A stretch of DNA of 64,000 nucleotides from an uncultured Robinsoniella sp. (GCA_900540475.1 UQGG01000015.1:72892-136891); one strand, 5' to 3'; positions 34,454 to 43,798 are shown, counted from the first letter of the stretch. The notes: generated from the letters alone by a model not told the origin. Numbers and translations: made by a program.

Positions 34454-35941
34454 TTATACACACAGGCGAATAACATTCCATGACAACGGAGACAGCACTG
34501 CTTTGCATATACCATCCTCTATAGCCGCATTGCCATTACACATGGGAACGATACATTCCGGATGCTTCATAGTATTAGCAGCATAGCGGTCGGCATTTTT
34601 TAATACAATATGCTCTTTCACATAGTATATCCCAAATCCGCTGATTTCGCAATCTAACTCCATTTCTTCCTCACCCCTGTTCAGAGCAAAAACAGTGATT
34701 CCATCTTTGGTATACACAGCAACCGCATCCAGATAAGGAACATCGCTATAATCTCTGGAATCATACTTTGGAGAATCAATCAACGTCCATAATACGGTTC
34801 CCCTGCCATATTTAGATGCATGCAGATATGGATAAAAGATCGTCTGTCTCCATGCATCACCTCCATTGTGAGTCATAATCGGTGCAATTACATTTACCAG
34901 CTGGGCAAGACATGCCATTTTCACCCGGTCCGCATGACGCAGAAGTGTAATCAGCATTGCCCCTACCATGAGTGCGTCTTCTACATTATAGACGTCTTCC
35001 AGCTGCGGCGGTGCAATGCTCCAGGGCTTAGGATTCTCCCCGGAAGTATGAAACCATACATTCCACTCATCAAAGGACAGATTGATTTTCTTCTTGCTTT
35101 TCTTTTTACTTTGAATATAATCACAGGTTGAGATCACACCAGAGATAAAACGGTCCATATCCAGCGTCTTAGCCAAGAAGTTAGCTGTATCCATAGATTT
35201 ATTCCCATAATACTGATGAAGAGAAATATAGTCTACCTGATCATAAGCCTGATTCAGAACCTCCGCCTCCCAGTCACCAAAAGTAGGCATGTCCACAGAA
35301 GAGGATCCGCAAGCTACAAGTTCTATTTCCGGGTCCACTCCCTTCATTACTTTTCCTGCTTCACATGCAATTCTTCCGTATTCCTCAGCTGTCTTATGTC
35401 CGATCTGCCAAGGTCCATCCATTTCATTTCCCAGACACCAGGTTTTAATCTTATAAGGTTCTTTTACACCATGCTCGATCCGCAGGTCACTATAATGAGA
35501 TCCGGAAGTGTGATTGCAGTATTCTACCAGGTTTCTTGCTGCATCTACCCCTCTGGTTCCAAGGTTTACCGCCATCATTATTTCGGTATTTACCGCCTGT
35601 GCCCATTTTGCAAATTCATTAAGTCCCACTTCGTTGGTTTCCGTGGCATTCCATGCTAATTCTAACCTTTTGGGGCGCTTATCTTTGGGACCAACTCCAT
35701 CTTCCCAGTTATATCCGGACACAAAATTACCTCCCGGATACCGCACAATAGGCACATCAATTTCTTTTACCAGTTCCATCACATCTTTTCGAAAACCAAA
35801 TTCATCCGCAAGGGGATGACCAGGTTCATAAATCCCACCATATACGGCTCTTCCCACATGTTCGATAAATGAACCAAATATTCTTTTATCAACTTCTCCT
35901 ATTTGAAAATCTCTGTCCGCTTTCATTTTTGCTTTTCGCAT
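34454..35941 (-). CDS. GH51 alpha-L-arabinofuranosidase
   Basis: A 495-residue cytoplasmic GH51 enzyme. IGEVDKRIFGSFIEHVGRAVYGGIYEPGHP at the N-terminus is diagnostic. The acid/base Glu lies in WCLGNEMDGPWQ (about residue 171) and the nucleophile Glu in LSFDEWNVWF (about 292). It removes arabinofuranose from arabinan or arabinoxylan oligosaccharides. ATG 35941 is chosen because homologues begin here; a GTG at 35992 would extend it into the conserved leader. It lies downstream of a truncated ABC permease gene and upstream of a UroD-like gene. Confidence 0.93.
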   Translation of the reverse strand: MRKAKMKADRDFQIGEVDKRIFGSFIEHVGRAVYGGIYEPGHPLADEFGFRKDVMELVKEIDVPIVRYPGGNFVSGYNWEDGVGPKDKRPKRLELAWNATETNEVGLNEFAKWAQAVNTEIMMAVNLGTRGVDAARNLVEYCNHTSGSHYSDLRIEHGVKEPYKIKTWCLGNEMDGPWQIGHKTAEEYGRIACEAGKVMKGVDPEIELVACGSSSVDMPTFGDWEAEVLNQAYDQVDYISLHQYYGNKSMDTANFLAKTLDMDRFISGVISTCDYIQSKKKSKKKINLSFDEWNVWFHTSGENPKPWSIAPPQLEDVYNVEDALMVGAMLITLLRHADRVKMACLAQLVNVIAPIMTHNGGDAWRQTIFYPYLHASKYGRGTVLWTLIDSPKYDSRDYSDVPYLDAVAVYTKDGITVFALNRGEEEMELDCEISGFGIYYVKEHIVLKNADRYAANTMKHPECIVPMCNGNAAIEDGICKAVLSPLSWNVIRLCV

Positions 35942-36026
35942 ACTTATACCATTAAATATTACAGGCTGCCTGTAATTCTGCCACTCAGACACTCAAATTA
36001 ATGAATCACAGTGTGGCTTCCTTTCT
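35939..36026 (-). promoter_or_regulatory. Conserved 88-base leader with stem-loop before the GH51 gene
   Basis: This segment aligns end to end with 18085-18172. The hairpin here is ATTACAGG-CAG-CCTGTAAT (35958-35976), an 8-bp stem identical to the other copy but with a loop one base shorter. AGAAAGGAAGCCACA, GTGGCAG and GGTATAA before the ATG are also kept, while the intervening bases have diverged. Confidence 0.65.
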
Positions 36027-36072
36027 TTATATTTTTTAATTGATCTCACACATTCAAATGTGTACTTTTCTA

Positions 36073-36621
36073 TTAACCTTTTACTGCTGCCGCAAAGGAC
36101 ATGGTGCTGATAAAATGTTTTTGTGCAAACATATAGATAATAAAGGTCGGTATCATTGCAACAGCTGCACCTGCAAGCAAAGTACCTGCCTGATGAGCAT
36201 CGTACATTCCCTGAAGCAGCTGGAGTCCTGCCGAAACAGGCATATGTGACACATCGTTGAACACAATGGATGGCCACAAAAAGTCATTCCAGGAGCCAGT
36301 AAATGTAAAAAGTGCAACAACCGTCAGAACCGGTTTTAACGCCGGTATGATAATCTGCCCATATATGCGGAAATGACCGGCTCCATCTATGATCGCCGCT
36401 TCATCCAGCTCCTTGGGTATTCCAAACATAAACTGCCTGATGAGAAATATATTCGTAACATTAGCAAGTCCCGGAACTATGCAGGATACCGCCTGATCCA
36501 CCCAGCCCAGTTTATCCACAATGGAATACATGGGGATAATATTTACAATGCCCGGTACCATAGAAATCAGGATCATTGAAATAAACAGATTGTCCCTTCC
36601 TTTGAACTCCATCCTCTGATA
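36073..36621 (-). pseudogene. Truncated carbohydrate ABC permease (MalG type), C-terminal part
   Basis: The last ~180 residues of a MalG-type permease, with EAA loop DEAAIIDGAGHFRIYGQIIIPALKP and the usual ending STMSFAAAVKG. About 95-100 N-terminal residues, including the first membrane segments, are missing. The in-frame sequence stops at TAA shortly upstream of YQRMEFKGRD, and no ribosome site is present. On the other side of the break lies an oppositely oriented regulator fragment. The partner permease and binding-protein genes that should precede it are also absent, so a deletion or rearrangement is likely. Confidence 0.8.
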
Positions 36622-37077
36622 CCTAACTATTTAGAGAAAAACCAACGCCTGACGGAAATCCGTATTTCTCAGGAAATCTCTTCAGAGGCTCCGGGAATAC
36701 GTGAAGACTGGCCCAGTGATATTCACTTTTCCATCAACAAAAAACCTCTGGGCATCTGGACTTCTCCTTCCGACTTTGGAACTCACCGGGGTGTCTACTC
36801 ACCAGATTGGTGGCTGGACGGCTACAACCAGTATGGATTGTTAAAAACCTTATCTATTAATGATGAGGGATGTTTTATGGATAATAAAAAGATCAGCGAC
36901 TACCGTTTATCTGATTTAGGTATACAAAACGGTAAATCCTTTAAATACCGGATAGGGGTGCCGGAAGATTCCCTGAATGTGGGCGGCATGACTTTATTTG
37001 GACGCCATTTTGGAAATTATAACCAGAATATTAAGGTATCCCTTATTTATGAATTGACCAGCAAGAAAGACAGCTAA
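36619..37077 (+). pseudogene. ArsR-type transcriptional regulator fragment, C-terminal part
   Basis: An open frame without a usable start encodes IPNYLEKNQRLTEIRISQE, then SEAPGIREDWPSDIHFSIN, GIWTSPSDFGTHRGVYSPDWW, QYGLLKTLSIND, and VGGMTLFGRHFGNYNQNIKV to the stop. I recognise this as the ligand-binding C-terminal half of a family of ArsR-like helix-turn-helix regulators found near sugar genes. The DNA-binding N-terminal half is missing. The open frame runs into the reversed permease fragment near 36612-36624, marking the junction. Confidence 0.7.
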
Positions 37078-37131
37078 TGATATGGATATATTAATAATTG
37101 ATGTCTGAATAGTCGCACCAAGCAGAGGCAC

Positions 37132-37168
37132 AAAAAACAGGCTCCAAAGTAAACACTTTGAAGCCTGT
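37132..37168 (-). terminator. Terminator of the ROK-controlled importer operon
   Basis: A 14-bp stem with one mismatch (37137-37150 with 37155-37168, loop of four) is followed on the minus strand by six T. It lies 32 bases after the stop of the permease at 37201. Confidence 0.9.
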
Positions 37169-37200
37169 CTGTCCGCTCTCCGGCATGTTTTAAACACATA

Positions 37201-38031
37201 TCACCCCTTTACTGCTCCAACCATCATCCCTTTGATCAGATTTTTCTGGAACGTAAGATAGACGATAATAACAGGTAAAGCGATAATATTGGATGCAGCT
37301 GATATGAGCGGAATGTTCTGTGAATTCTTTCCGCGGAAAAAGTCAAGTCCCAGAGGCAAAGTCCTCATGGTTTCACTTTTAATCATGATATTGGGTAGCA
37401 TGAAAGCATTCCAGGACCACATGAAAGTGAAGATCAGCAAGGATATCAGTGCAGGTTTGATTATTGGTGTCACAATATACCACAAGGTCTGCCACTCATT
37501 AGTACCATCCATGCGTGCCGATTCCAGGAGTGATGCCGGGATTTCTTTTACGAATCCGCTTAGCAGAAAGGTTCCAAAAGGCACATTCATGGCTATCGTG
37601 GGCAGAATCACTGCCCAGTGCGTATTCATAAGTCCCATGGATTTCATATCGTAAAATAATGGAATTACGATAATTTCCAGGGGGATTACAAGTCCCATAA
37701 CGATTAATGTCTGAAAAAGATTTCTGCCTTTGAACTTCAGGCAGCTCATGGCATATGACGAAAGCAGTGAAAATAAAAGCACGCCTATTACCGAAAATAA
37801 GGATATATACATACTGTTAAAGAGATACTTTGGAAAATGTCCCACTTTCCATGCCTGTATATAATTTTCCCAATGGAGTTTCTGAATATTTCCAAATAGT
37901 CCCGACTGCACGATTTCCGCTGTGGTCCGCAAGGATGTAATGACAATCAATACACAGGGAACCAGCGTGCATAAGCAGCAGATACATAGCACCGCATATA
38001 CTGCCGGGGTATAATTTTTCTTCTTCCTCAT
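37201..38031 (-). CDS. Carbohydrate ABC transporter permease (MalG type)
   Basis: A 276-residue CUT1 permease with six membrane segments; its EAA loop reads ESARMDGTNEWQTLWYIVTPIIKP and the end LIKGMMVGAVKG is typical. It overlaps the MalF-type gene by four bases. It is the last gene of the operon that begins with the PfkB kinase at 43768, so it works with the binding protein at 38952 to import the substrate of the GH4 enzyme. No ATPase gene accompanies it. Confidence 0.93.
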   Translation of the reverse strand: MRKKKNYTPAVYAVLCICCLCTLVPCVLIVITSLRTTAEIVQSGLFGNIQKLHWENYIQAWKVGHFPKYLFNSMYISLFSVIGVLLFSLLSSYAMSCLKFKGRNLFQTLIVMGLVIPLEIIVIPLFYDMKSMGLMNTHWAVILPTIAMNVPFGTFLLSGFVKEIPASLLESARMDGTNEWQTLWYIVTPIIKPALISLLIFTFMWSWNAFMLPNIMIKSETMRTLPLGLDFFRGKNSQNIPLISAASNIIALPVIIVYLTFQKNLIKGMMVGAVKG

Positions 38032-38927
38032 ATCTCTTCGCCGCCTTTCCGAAAACGCAGAAATCCTTTTGAAATAAACAGAATAAATATAGTCATAATA
38101 ACAGCGATTGTAGCACTATAACCTATCCGGTTCTTAACAAATGCTTCATTATACAAATAGTAGGACAGTACATAGGAGCTGTAACCCGGTCCCCCTTTTG
38201 TCATTTGATATACAATGTCAAAAACCTTGAACGAATCAATCAGTGCAAACAGCAAAAGGGTTGTAGTCGTAAGCCTTACACTGGGTATCGTAATATAGAA
38301 GAACTTTCGAAACGGTCCGCAGCCATCCATGGTAGCGGCTTCATATAATTCCGAACTGATGCCCTGAATGGCGGCACTGTATACTACTGTACTGAATCCA
38401 TACCCCATCCAGACAGACATAACCAGTAACGAAATCATAACAAATTTAGTATCCCCCAGCCAGGACTGTGCCAATCCGCCCAGACCTATATTCTCCAGCA
38501 TTTTATTCAAAGGCCCCATTGCCGGATTATAAATCCATGCCCATATTACTGCTGCAACTACACTGGAAAAAACCTGAGGCAGAAAAAGAATCAGCTGAAA
38601 GATCTTTCCATGCTTAATGTTGGAATTCACCAGCAGAGAAGCCTGTATCAGACCTATCGCTATGGGAATTGTACAAGAACAAAGCATCCATATTACATTG
38701 TTTTTTGCGGACTGCAGCACCAGTGGATCCGTAAAGAATTCCTTGTAATTTTTCAAACCTGCAAATTCAATTTCCCCTAATCCATCCCAGCTGTTAAAGC
38801 TGAGATAAACAGTCTGAAGTAAAGGCCAGCAGACAAAAACAATAAACAGTATCAATGCGGGCATTATAAATACATATGCCATTACATTTATTTTTTTCTT
38901 CTTGCGCAGTATCGCTGCTTCTTCCAT
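38028..38927 (-). CDS. Carbohydrate ABC transporter permease (MalF type)
   Basis: A 299-residue CUT1 permease with six membrane segments and EAA loop EAATMDGCGPFRKFFYITIPSVRLT. The N-terminal KKKKINVMAYVFIMPALILFIVF is the usual first membrane segment. It follows the binding-protein gene by 24 bases and overlaps the MalG-type gene by four, so the three are translated together. Confidence 0.93.
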   Translation of the reverse strand: MEEAAILRKKKKINVMAYVFIMPALILFIVFVCWPLLQTVYLSFNSWDGLGEIEFAGLKNYKEFFTDPLVLQSAKNNVIWMLCSCTIPIAIGLIQASLLVNSNIKHGKIFQLILFLPQVFSSVVAAVIWAWIYNPAMGPLNKMLENIGLGGLAQSWLGDTKFVMISLLVMSVWMGYGFSTVVYSAAIQGISSELYEAATMDGCGPFRKFFYITIPSVRLTTTTLLLFALIDSFKVFDIVYQMTKGGPGYSSYVLSYYLYNEAFVKNRIGYSATIAVIMTIFILFISKGFLRFRKGGEEI

Positions 38928-38951
38928 TTACGTTCACCTCTTCTTTCGCTT

Positions 38952-40301
38952 TTACTCCTTACCCCACTCCTTTTCAAGGCTGTCACATAACGATTCCGGT
39001 GTATGCTGGCCCTGAGTCAGAAGCTGTGTTTCTTTGATCATATAGTCCAGATAACCAGGCTTCACATTGTCTAAATAAAACCCGATCTTGGCATTTTTTG
39101 TACTTTCAACCACTTCTTTATGCAGCACTGTGGCTTCCACACCGGATACATCTGTTAATGTTGCAGGAGTAAAACTGGCTTCATACCACTTCTTTACGAA
39201 ATCATCTTCAAAAAAGATATCGATCCAATCCAGTGCCGCTGCTTTTTTATCAGCATCCAGATTTGCATTTAATGCCCACGCCCCATCCGTCGCATCTACG
39301 ATATATGGTTCTGAATCCGCTGAGAATCCCGGGAAAATAAATGCTCCAATGTTGAGTCCGCTGGCTTCAAAATTTGCCAGGCTCCAATCACCATCGATAG
39401 TAAACGCTGTTTTTCCCTGACTGAAAAGCGCCGGGACATCATCCCCTTTTACTCCTTCAAAGTTCTCTCTGTAATAACCTTTTTCATACCAGTCACTGAT
39501 ATGTGCAAATGCATCGGTTACAGCGGTTTTCATGTTATCGGAAAATGTCTTTTTATAATACCAGTCATCAATATCTTCTTTTGGAGCTGAATTCAGCATC
39601 ATACTCTCTGCCGCCCATATAATCTGATAGTAATTATCACCGCCGCATTCCGTAGGGATATAGCCCGCTTCCTTAGCTTTTTGCATAATTATTTCCAGCT
39701 CTTCCACGGTTTTTGGTACCTGAACGCCAATTTCTTTGAATATATCTTTATTGTAATACACTACAATGGGTGCCATAAGAAATGATGCACTGTAATACTT
39801 ATCCGGAGTACGGAGATTATTAAATTCGATAGATCCCGGAACAGACTTTTCAATCCATCCTCTCTCAAGTACATCCTCCGTAATATCCATAAGATAATTA
39901 TTTTCCATCAGCGCCTGCTGGTTCAAATCATCCAGGTAAACCATATCATATCCGTCACCTGAACTAAATTCCAGTTTCAGTTTCTGGGCATAATCACTGG
40001 TACTCTCATTTACTACCGTTACATTAGGCCATTTTTCATTTAATTTCTGTGCTGCCTCCTCTAACAGCGCAGTTCTCACTTCTCCATTCAGGGATGAAGT
40101 GAAACGGAGTTCAAAGGTTGCATTATAGTCAATTTCCTCTGATTTTCCTGCCTGGCTCTCTGCCCCTTCACTGCCCGGCTCAGACTTTTCTGCCTCTGTT
40201 TTCTCCAGCTGCTTTTCTTTGTTTCCAATCCCCATACATCCTGCCATTGTTCCTGCTGTCATACATATACATAATACTGCTGCAATTATTTTTTTCCTCA
40301 T
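38952..40301 (-). CDS. Extracellular sugar-binding lipoprotein of ABC importer
   Basis: A 449-residue family 1 solute-binding protein. The signal peptide ends in lipobox MAGC (Cys about residue 22), so it is membrane anchored. An acidic, Glu/Ser-rich linker precedes the binding domain. It belongs with the permeases at 38028 and 37201. AAAGGAG lies upstream of ATG 40301. Between GH4 and the permeases in one operon, it probably recognises the oligosaccharide hydrolysed by GH4. Confidence 0.92.
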   Translation of the reverse strand: MRKKIIAAVLCICMTAGTMAGCMGIGNKEKQLEKTEAEKSEPGSEGAESQAGKSEEIDYNATFELRFTSSLNGEVRTALLEEAAQKLNEKWPNVTVVNESTSDYAQKLKLEFSSGDGYDMVYLDDLNQQALMENNYLMDITEDVLERGWIEKSVPGSIEFNNLRTPDKYYSASFLMAPIVVYYNKDIFKEIGVQVPKTVEELEIIMQKAKEAGYIPTECGGDNYYQIIWAAESMMLNSAPKEDIDDWYYKKTFSDNMKTAVTDAFAHISDWYEKGYYRENFEGVKGDDVPALFSQGKTAFTIDGDWSLANFEASGLNIGAFIFPGFSADSEPYIVDATDGAWALNANLDADKKAAALDWIDIFFEDDFVKKWYEASFTPATLTDVSGVEATVLHKEVVESTKNAKIGFYLDNVKPGYLDYMIKETQLLTQGQHTPESLCDSLEKEWGKE

Positions 40302-40345
40302 AATCTGCTTCTCCTTTTACTCTGCTATGTTCAAAAGCTTCTGGG

Positions 40346-41620
40346 CTACAGGGTTCTTTTTATATAAGCCTTGTTCACTTCCCAAAGTTCATCTACAATA
40401 TTTCTTGCAGCATCTGTGCTGTTTATAACAGGATCGGCTAAAAGTGCCTGATAAGCCATTTCTTTGTCACCATACATTGCAGCACGGACAGCCATTTGCT
40501 GTGCTCCTACCTGAAGGGAAAGCAGCGAACTGATATTCTGAGGCAGGTTGCCGATATGTACCTTATGCACTCCATCTTTATCCACTATAATTGGAATTTC
40601 AACAGCTACATCATCCGGCAGATTCGTAATTGCTCCGCCATTATATACAACTGCCGAAGGAATAAAAGTTCTTTTGCCGGTATGCAGGGCTGTAATTACT
40701 TCCATGGCTTTCTCTCCCGATTTTACCAGCCATTTTTCTGCACCGGCTTCCCCATCTATTACTTCACGGACATCCTTTTTCATCTGGATTCGCTCCTGCT
40801 CATCCTTGTCAAAATCATAACCTTCCATACCTGCCTCATACCCATATGGAAGATATTCACCCAGATGATCGTCGGAACAGGTAGGCCACATTCCAACTGC
40901 CCGGAACATCTTTCTTGTAAATGGTTCAAATTTGCTGTCATAGCTTTTCTCTTTTTCTCTTAATTCTTCATAGAGATTTGCTCCTGTCTCCCGGTCACGA
41001 ATACTGAGAAGCCACTGAAAATGATTCATTCCCGCTGCAGACACTTCAATGCTTTCTTTCTCCCTGCCCAATACTTTACTCACATCATCCTGCGCCATGA
41101 AGATCCCATGGCAAAGACCTATGCACTTAATATTTGTATATTGATTGACAGCCAGTACAATTCTGCTTTCCGGATTGGAAAAATTCAAAAACCATGCATC
41201 GGGACATAATTCCTCCATATCCTTGCAGATCTCCATAATGAGGGGAATCGTGCGCATTCCAAAAAACAATGCACCCGGACCTCCGTTTTCCCCAAGACAA
41301 TGCTTAATGCCATATTTTAATGGAACCTGAAAATCCTTTTTCCAAAGCTCACACCTTTCAATAGCCAGACTGTTAACCACATAATCTGCCCCCGGCAGCA
41401 CATCCCTTCTGTTACTTGTCTTTTCGATTCTGAGATTCATTCCGGACGCCTCGTTCATCTTAAGTGCCAGCTGATACATTCTTTCCAGATTCTGCTCATC
41501 GATGTCCACAAGAGAAAGGGTACTTTGCTCCAATTCCCTGGTGGTAAAGAGATCCTTAAATGTAGGAATCCCAAATGACATGCTCCCTGCCCCAATAAAT
41601 ACAATTTTTGCTTTACTCAT
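40346..41620 (-). CDS. GH4 glycosidase, LplD-like (possible alpha-galacturonidase)
   Basis: A 424-residue NAD- and metal-dependent GH4 enzyme. The dinucleotide-binding GAGSMSFG is at residues 10-17, NP at 149-150, the metal-binding Cys-His in CHG at 170-172, and NHF at about 199-201. GH4 enzymes cleave by an oxidation-elimination route through a keto intermediate. From memory, the CHG form of the motif is linked to the LplD group of alpha-galacturonidases; this is a suggestion only. It lies between the binding lipoprotein and a UroD-like gene in the ROK-controlled operon. Confidence 0.85.
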   Translation of the reverse strand: MSKAKIVFIGAGSMSFGIPTFKDLFTTRELEQSTLSLVDIDEQNLERMYQLALKMNEASGMNLRIEKTSNRRDVLPGADYVVNSLAIERCELWKKDFQVPLKYGIKHCLGENGGPGALFFGMRTIPLIMEICKDMEELCPDAWFLNFSNPESRIVLAVNQYTNIKCIGLCHGIFMAQDDVSKVLGREKESIEVSAAGMNHFQWLLSIRDRETGANLYEELREKEKSYDSKFEPFTRKMFRAVGMWPTCSDDHLGEYLPYGYEAGMEGYDFDKDEQERIQMKKDVREVIDGEAGAEKWLVKSGEKAMEVITALHTGKRTFIPSAVVYNGGAITNLPDDVAVEIPIIVDKDGVHKVHIGNLPQNISSLLSLQVGAQQMAVRAAMYGDKEMAYQALLADPVINSTDAARNIVDELWEVNKAYIKRTL

Positions 41621-41631
41621 AATGATCCTCC

Positions 41632-42654
41632 TTATTCATATGCTTTTGTTATCATTGCTTTATAATTCTCCCAGGGAATATAATTGGGAATACTGTTTCC
41701 TGACCCCAGCGCATATCCTCCCCGGTCAAATGTGCGTTCCAGCATTTGTTCAGAACGTCTCCTTACCTCTTCCGGTGTAGCGGAAGATAAAAAGTTTACA
41801 TCTATTCCCCCAAGAATTGCTATATCCGGATACAAATCTTCATAAGCCCTTTCAACCGGAATGATGTTATCTTCATAGGAGTGCCTGCCATCATATCCCA
41901 TATATTGAATGATGTCCTCAATCACTCCGCTGTATTGTCCACATGAATGCAATATGGCATATCTGCCGCCGGCATGTGCCATACGGACAATTTCCTTATG
42001 CCATGGAAATAGATACTTGCGAAATACCTCAGCCGGCAGCAGGGTCTGTGTGTTAAATCCCCAGTCATCCCCGACCACCACCCCTTTAATATGAGGATTC
42101 TCCAGCATATGGCGGTAATCATCCACAGTACGTTTTCCTACCTGTTCAAAAATATCAGCAACCAGAGATTCATCGTCATAAAGCATATAGCAGAGATTTT
42201 CATACCCCACCAGCTTTATTATACTTTCCAGCGGTCCATCACTGGACCAGGCTAAAAATTCCATTCCCTTGGGCAGATATCCTGCCAGTTTGTCTATGTA
42301 AGTATAGTCATAATCCGCTGCTGAGGGCCAATTGTATTGTTCAAAGGATTTTCTGTCTGTTATAACGGCTCCGTCATTTAAGGAAAAGGACTTCTTCTCT
42401 TCCTTAATCCCGGCGTAAAATGTAAATTCAGTTGGCATGATTAGTGAATAATCATAACCCAGCTTATCGTATGTTTCTATTAGAGCAATATCTTTTTCCA
42501 GTTTATTTTTACCGGTTAAGCATCTGCCGGATACTCTTTCTATTATCTCATCGCAGACAAACAGTTCAAACAACGTAGGTCTTTTGGGTCTCTGCTTTTC
42601 TAAAACTAATTCCAGATTGCGAAAATCAGGCTCTCTCTCTGGAGGTCTTATCAT
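41632..42654 (-). CDS. UroD-superfamily protein, incomplete zinc site
   Basis: A 340-residue homologue of the protein at 33389. HSC is present at residues 236-238, but the late Cys of MtaA-type methyltransferases is a Ser (GSGNSIPNYIP). VVVGDDWGFNTQTLLPAEVFRKYLFP matches the motif of the other copy. Its start lies 29 bases inside the kinase gene and its end is 11 bases from GH4, so all three are coupled. It may act on a phosphorylated or methylated sugar; a function has not been assigned to this branch, to my knowledge. Confidence 0.75.
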   Translation of the reverse strand: MIRPPEREPDFRNLELVLEKQRPKRPTLFELFVCDEIIERVSGRCLTGKNKLEKDIALIETYDKLGYDYSLIMPTEFTFYAGIKEEKKSFSLNDGAVITDRKSFEQYNWPSAADYDYTYIDKLAGYLPKGMEFLAWSSDGPLESIIKLVGYENLCYMLYDDESLVADIFEQVGKRTVDDYRHMLENPHIKGVVVGDDWGFNTQTLLPAEVFRKYLFPWHKEIVRMAHAGGRYAILHSCGQYSGVIEDIIQYMGYDGRHSYEDNIIPVERAYEDLYPDIAILGGIDVNFLSSATPEEVRRRSEQMLERTFDRGGYALGSGNSIPNYIPWENYKAMITKAYE

Positions 42655-43768
42655 TACTGCTCACCTCCTTTTTCCATTGGCTTATATATTCTTTTAATTC
42701 ATCCGGGGTTGGACTTTTCCCATTTACTACATAGAAACCGCTGGTAGCATTTGCTGCTGCCAATGCCTGTTCGATATCCATCCCCATCATAATGCCATAT
42801 ACCAGGCCGGCATTGAAATTATCTCCGCCCCCTGTGGAAATCAAAGGCTTTTCTACGTATTTATTGGGGATATAATACTGCTTCCCGCCGGAAAAAGCAT
42901 ACGCTCCGTCCAGTAAATGCACTACTAAATATTGAATCCCGCAATAGTTTCTGATCACTTCACCCATCTTTTCAAAATCTGATTCCTGTAATTCTTTTGG
43001 TATTGTGTTGCAAATGGTTTCCATTTCATTTCTATTCAAGCTCATAATCACATCAAAGTAAGACGAAAATTCCCGAACCAATTTTAACATTTCGCCGATA
43101 TCTTCTTTACTTCTTCTGGAGCAGTCCGAGATATCAATAAAAACCGACTTTTTTTTCTTTTCAGCCACTTTGGGAAGTATGTTTCTCAATATACCTTTCC
43201 AGATTAACGTTCCTCCCGCCATCTCACTCCAATTCATGAAAGCCAATACATCAGCTTCTTCTAAATACGCAGAGAATTTTTTCTCACCTATACGGTTTAT
43301 AAGAACCTCATAATCCAATTCATTGATATCAGAATTCTCAGCCAGCATCACTTTGCCATCCTGAAATTCTAATGCCGTACAGTGTCCCGGGTTCGTAATA
43401 CTCACGATTTCTACATTGCTGTTTCCATTGGAAAATACCTCTTGCAATTTCGGATATCCGAAAGCGCCTACACATTTGCTGCTTATGCCAAATGCCGCCA
43501 GGGCTTCGGCAAAAATAATGGTGTTTCCTCCAACCTTTTCTGTTATTTTCTGCAATTCAATCGAACAGCTTTTACTCGCCTTCGTTTTCAAATAGCTACC
43601 GAATTCCGAAATGGTTTCAAAATACTTCTTCTGGTCGTTAATACCGGAGCGGACAGGTTTTACCAGCAAATCTACGTAGCCATCAAAGCCGGCAAAGACT
43701 TTCCACTTAAATTTTCTGTTCGTTTGATTTTCGAGACAGGATTCTACACGGTTTAATACCTCTTCCAT
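42626..43768 (-). CDS. PfkB family carbohydrate kinase
   Basis: A 380-residue ribokinase-fold kinase. GFDGYVDLLVKPV near residue 29 is the substrate-side motif and STGGGDNFNAGLVYG near 318-332 is the PfkB signature 2, with GGGD in place of the common GAGD; the catalytic Asp is retained. It is longer than most PfkB kinases. ATG 43768 follows GGAGGAGG. First gene of the operon, it has a ROK-type operator 31 bases upstream. It presumably phosphorylates the monosaccharide released by GH4. Confidence 0.85.
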   Translation of the reverse strand: MEEVLNRVESCLENQTNRKFKWKVFAGFDGYVDLLVKPVRSGINDQKKYFETISEFGSYLKTKASKSCSIELQKITEKVGGNTIIFAEALAAFGISSKCVGAFGYPKLQEVFSNGNSNVEIVSITNPGHCTALEFQDGKVMLAENSDINELDYEVLINRIGEKKFSAYLEEADVLAFMNWSEMAGGTLIWKGILRNILPKVAEKKKKSVFIDISDCSRRSKEDIGEMLKLVREFSSYFDVIMSLNRNEMETICNTIPKELQESDFEKMGEVIRNYCGIQYLVVHLLDGAYAFSGGKQYYIPNKYVEKPLISTGGGDNFNAGLVYGIMMGMDIEQALAAANATSGFYVVNGKSPTPDELKEYISQWKKEVSSNDKTSRERA

Positions 43769-43798
43769 CTAAGGATTCCTCCTCCCTTATTTTAATTA

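Noticed and set aside
35942..35992. GTG 35992 start for the GH51 enzyme
   Set aside because: It falls within the conserved leader; GH51 homologues begin at the MRKAKMKADRDF position.
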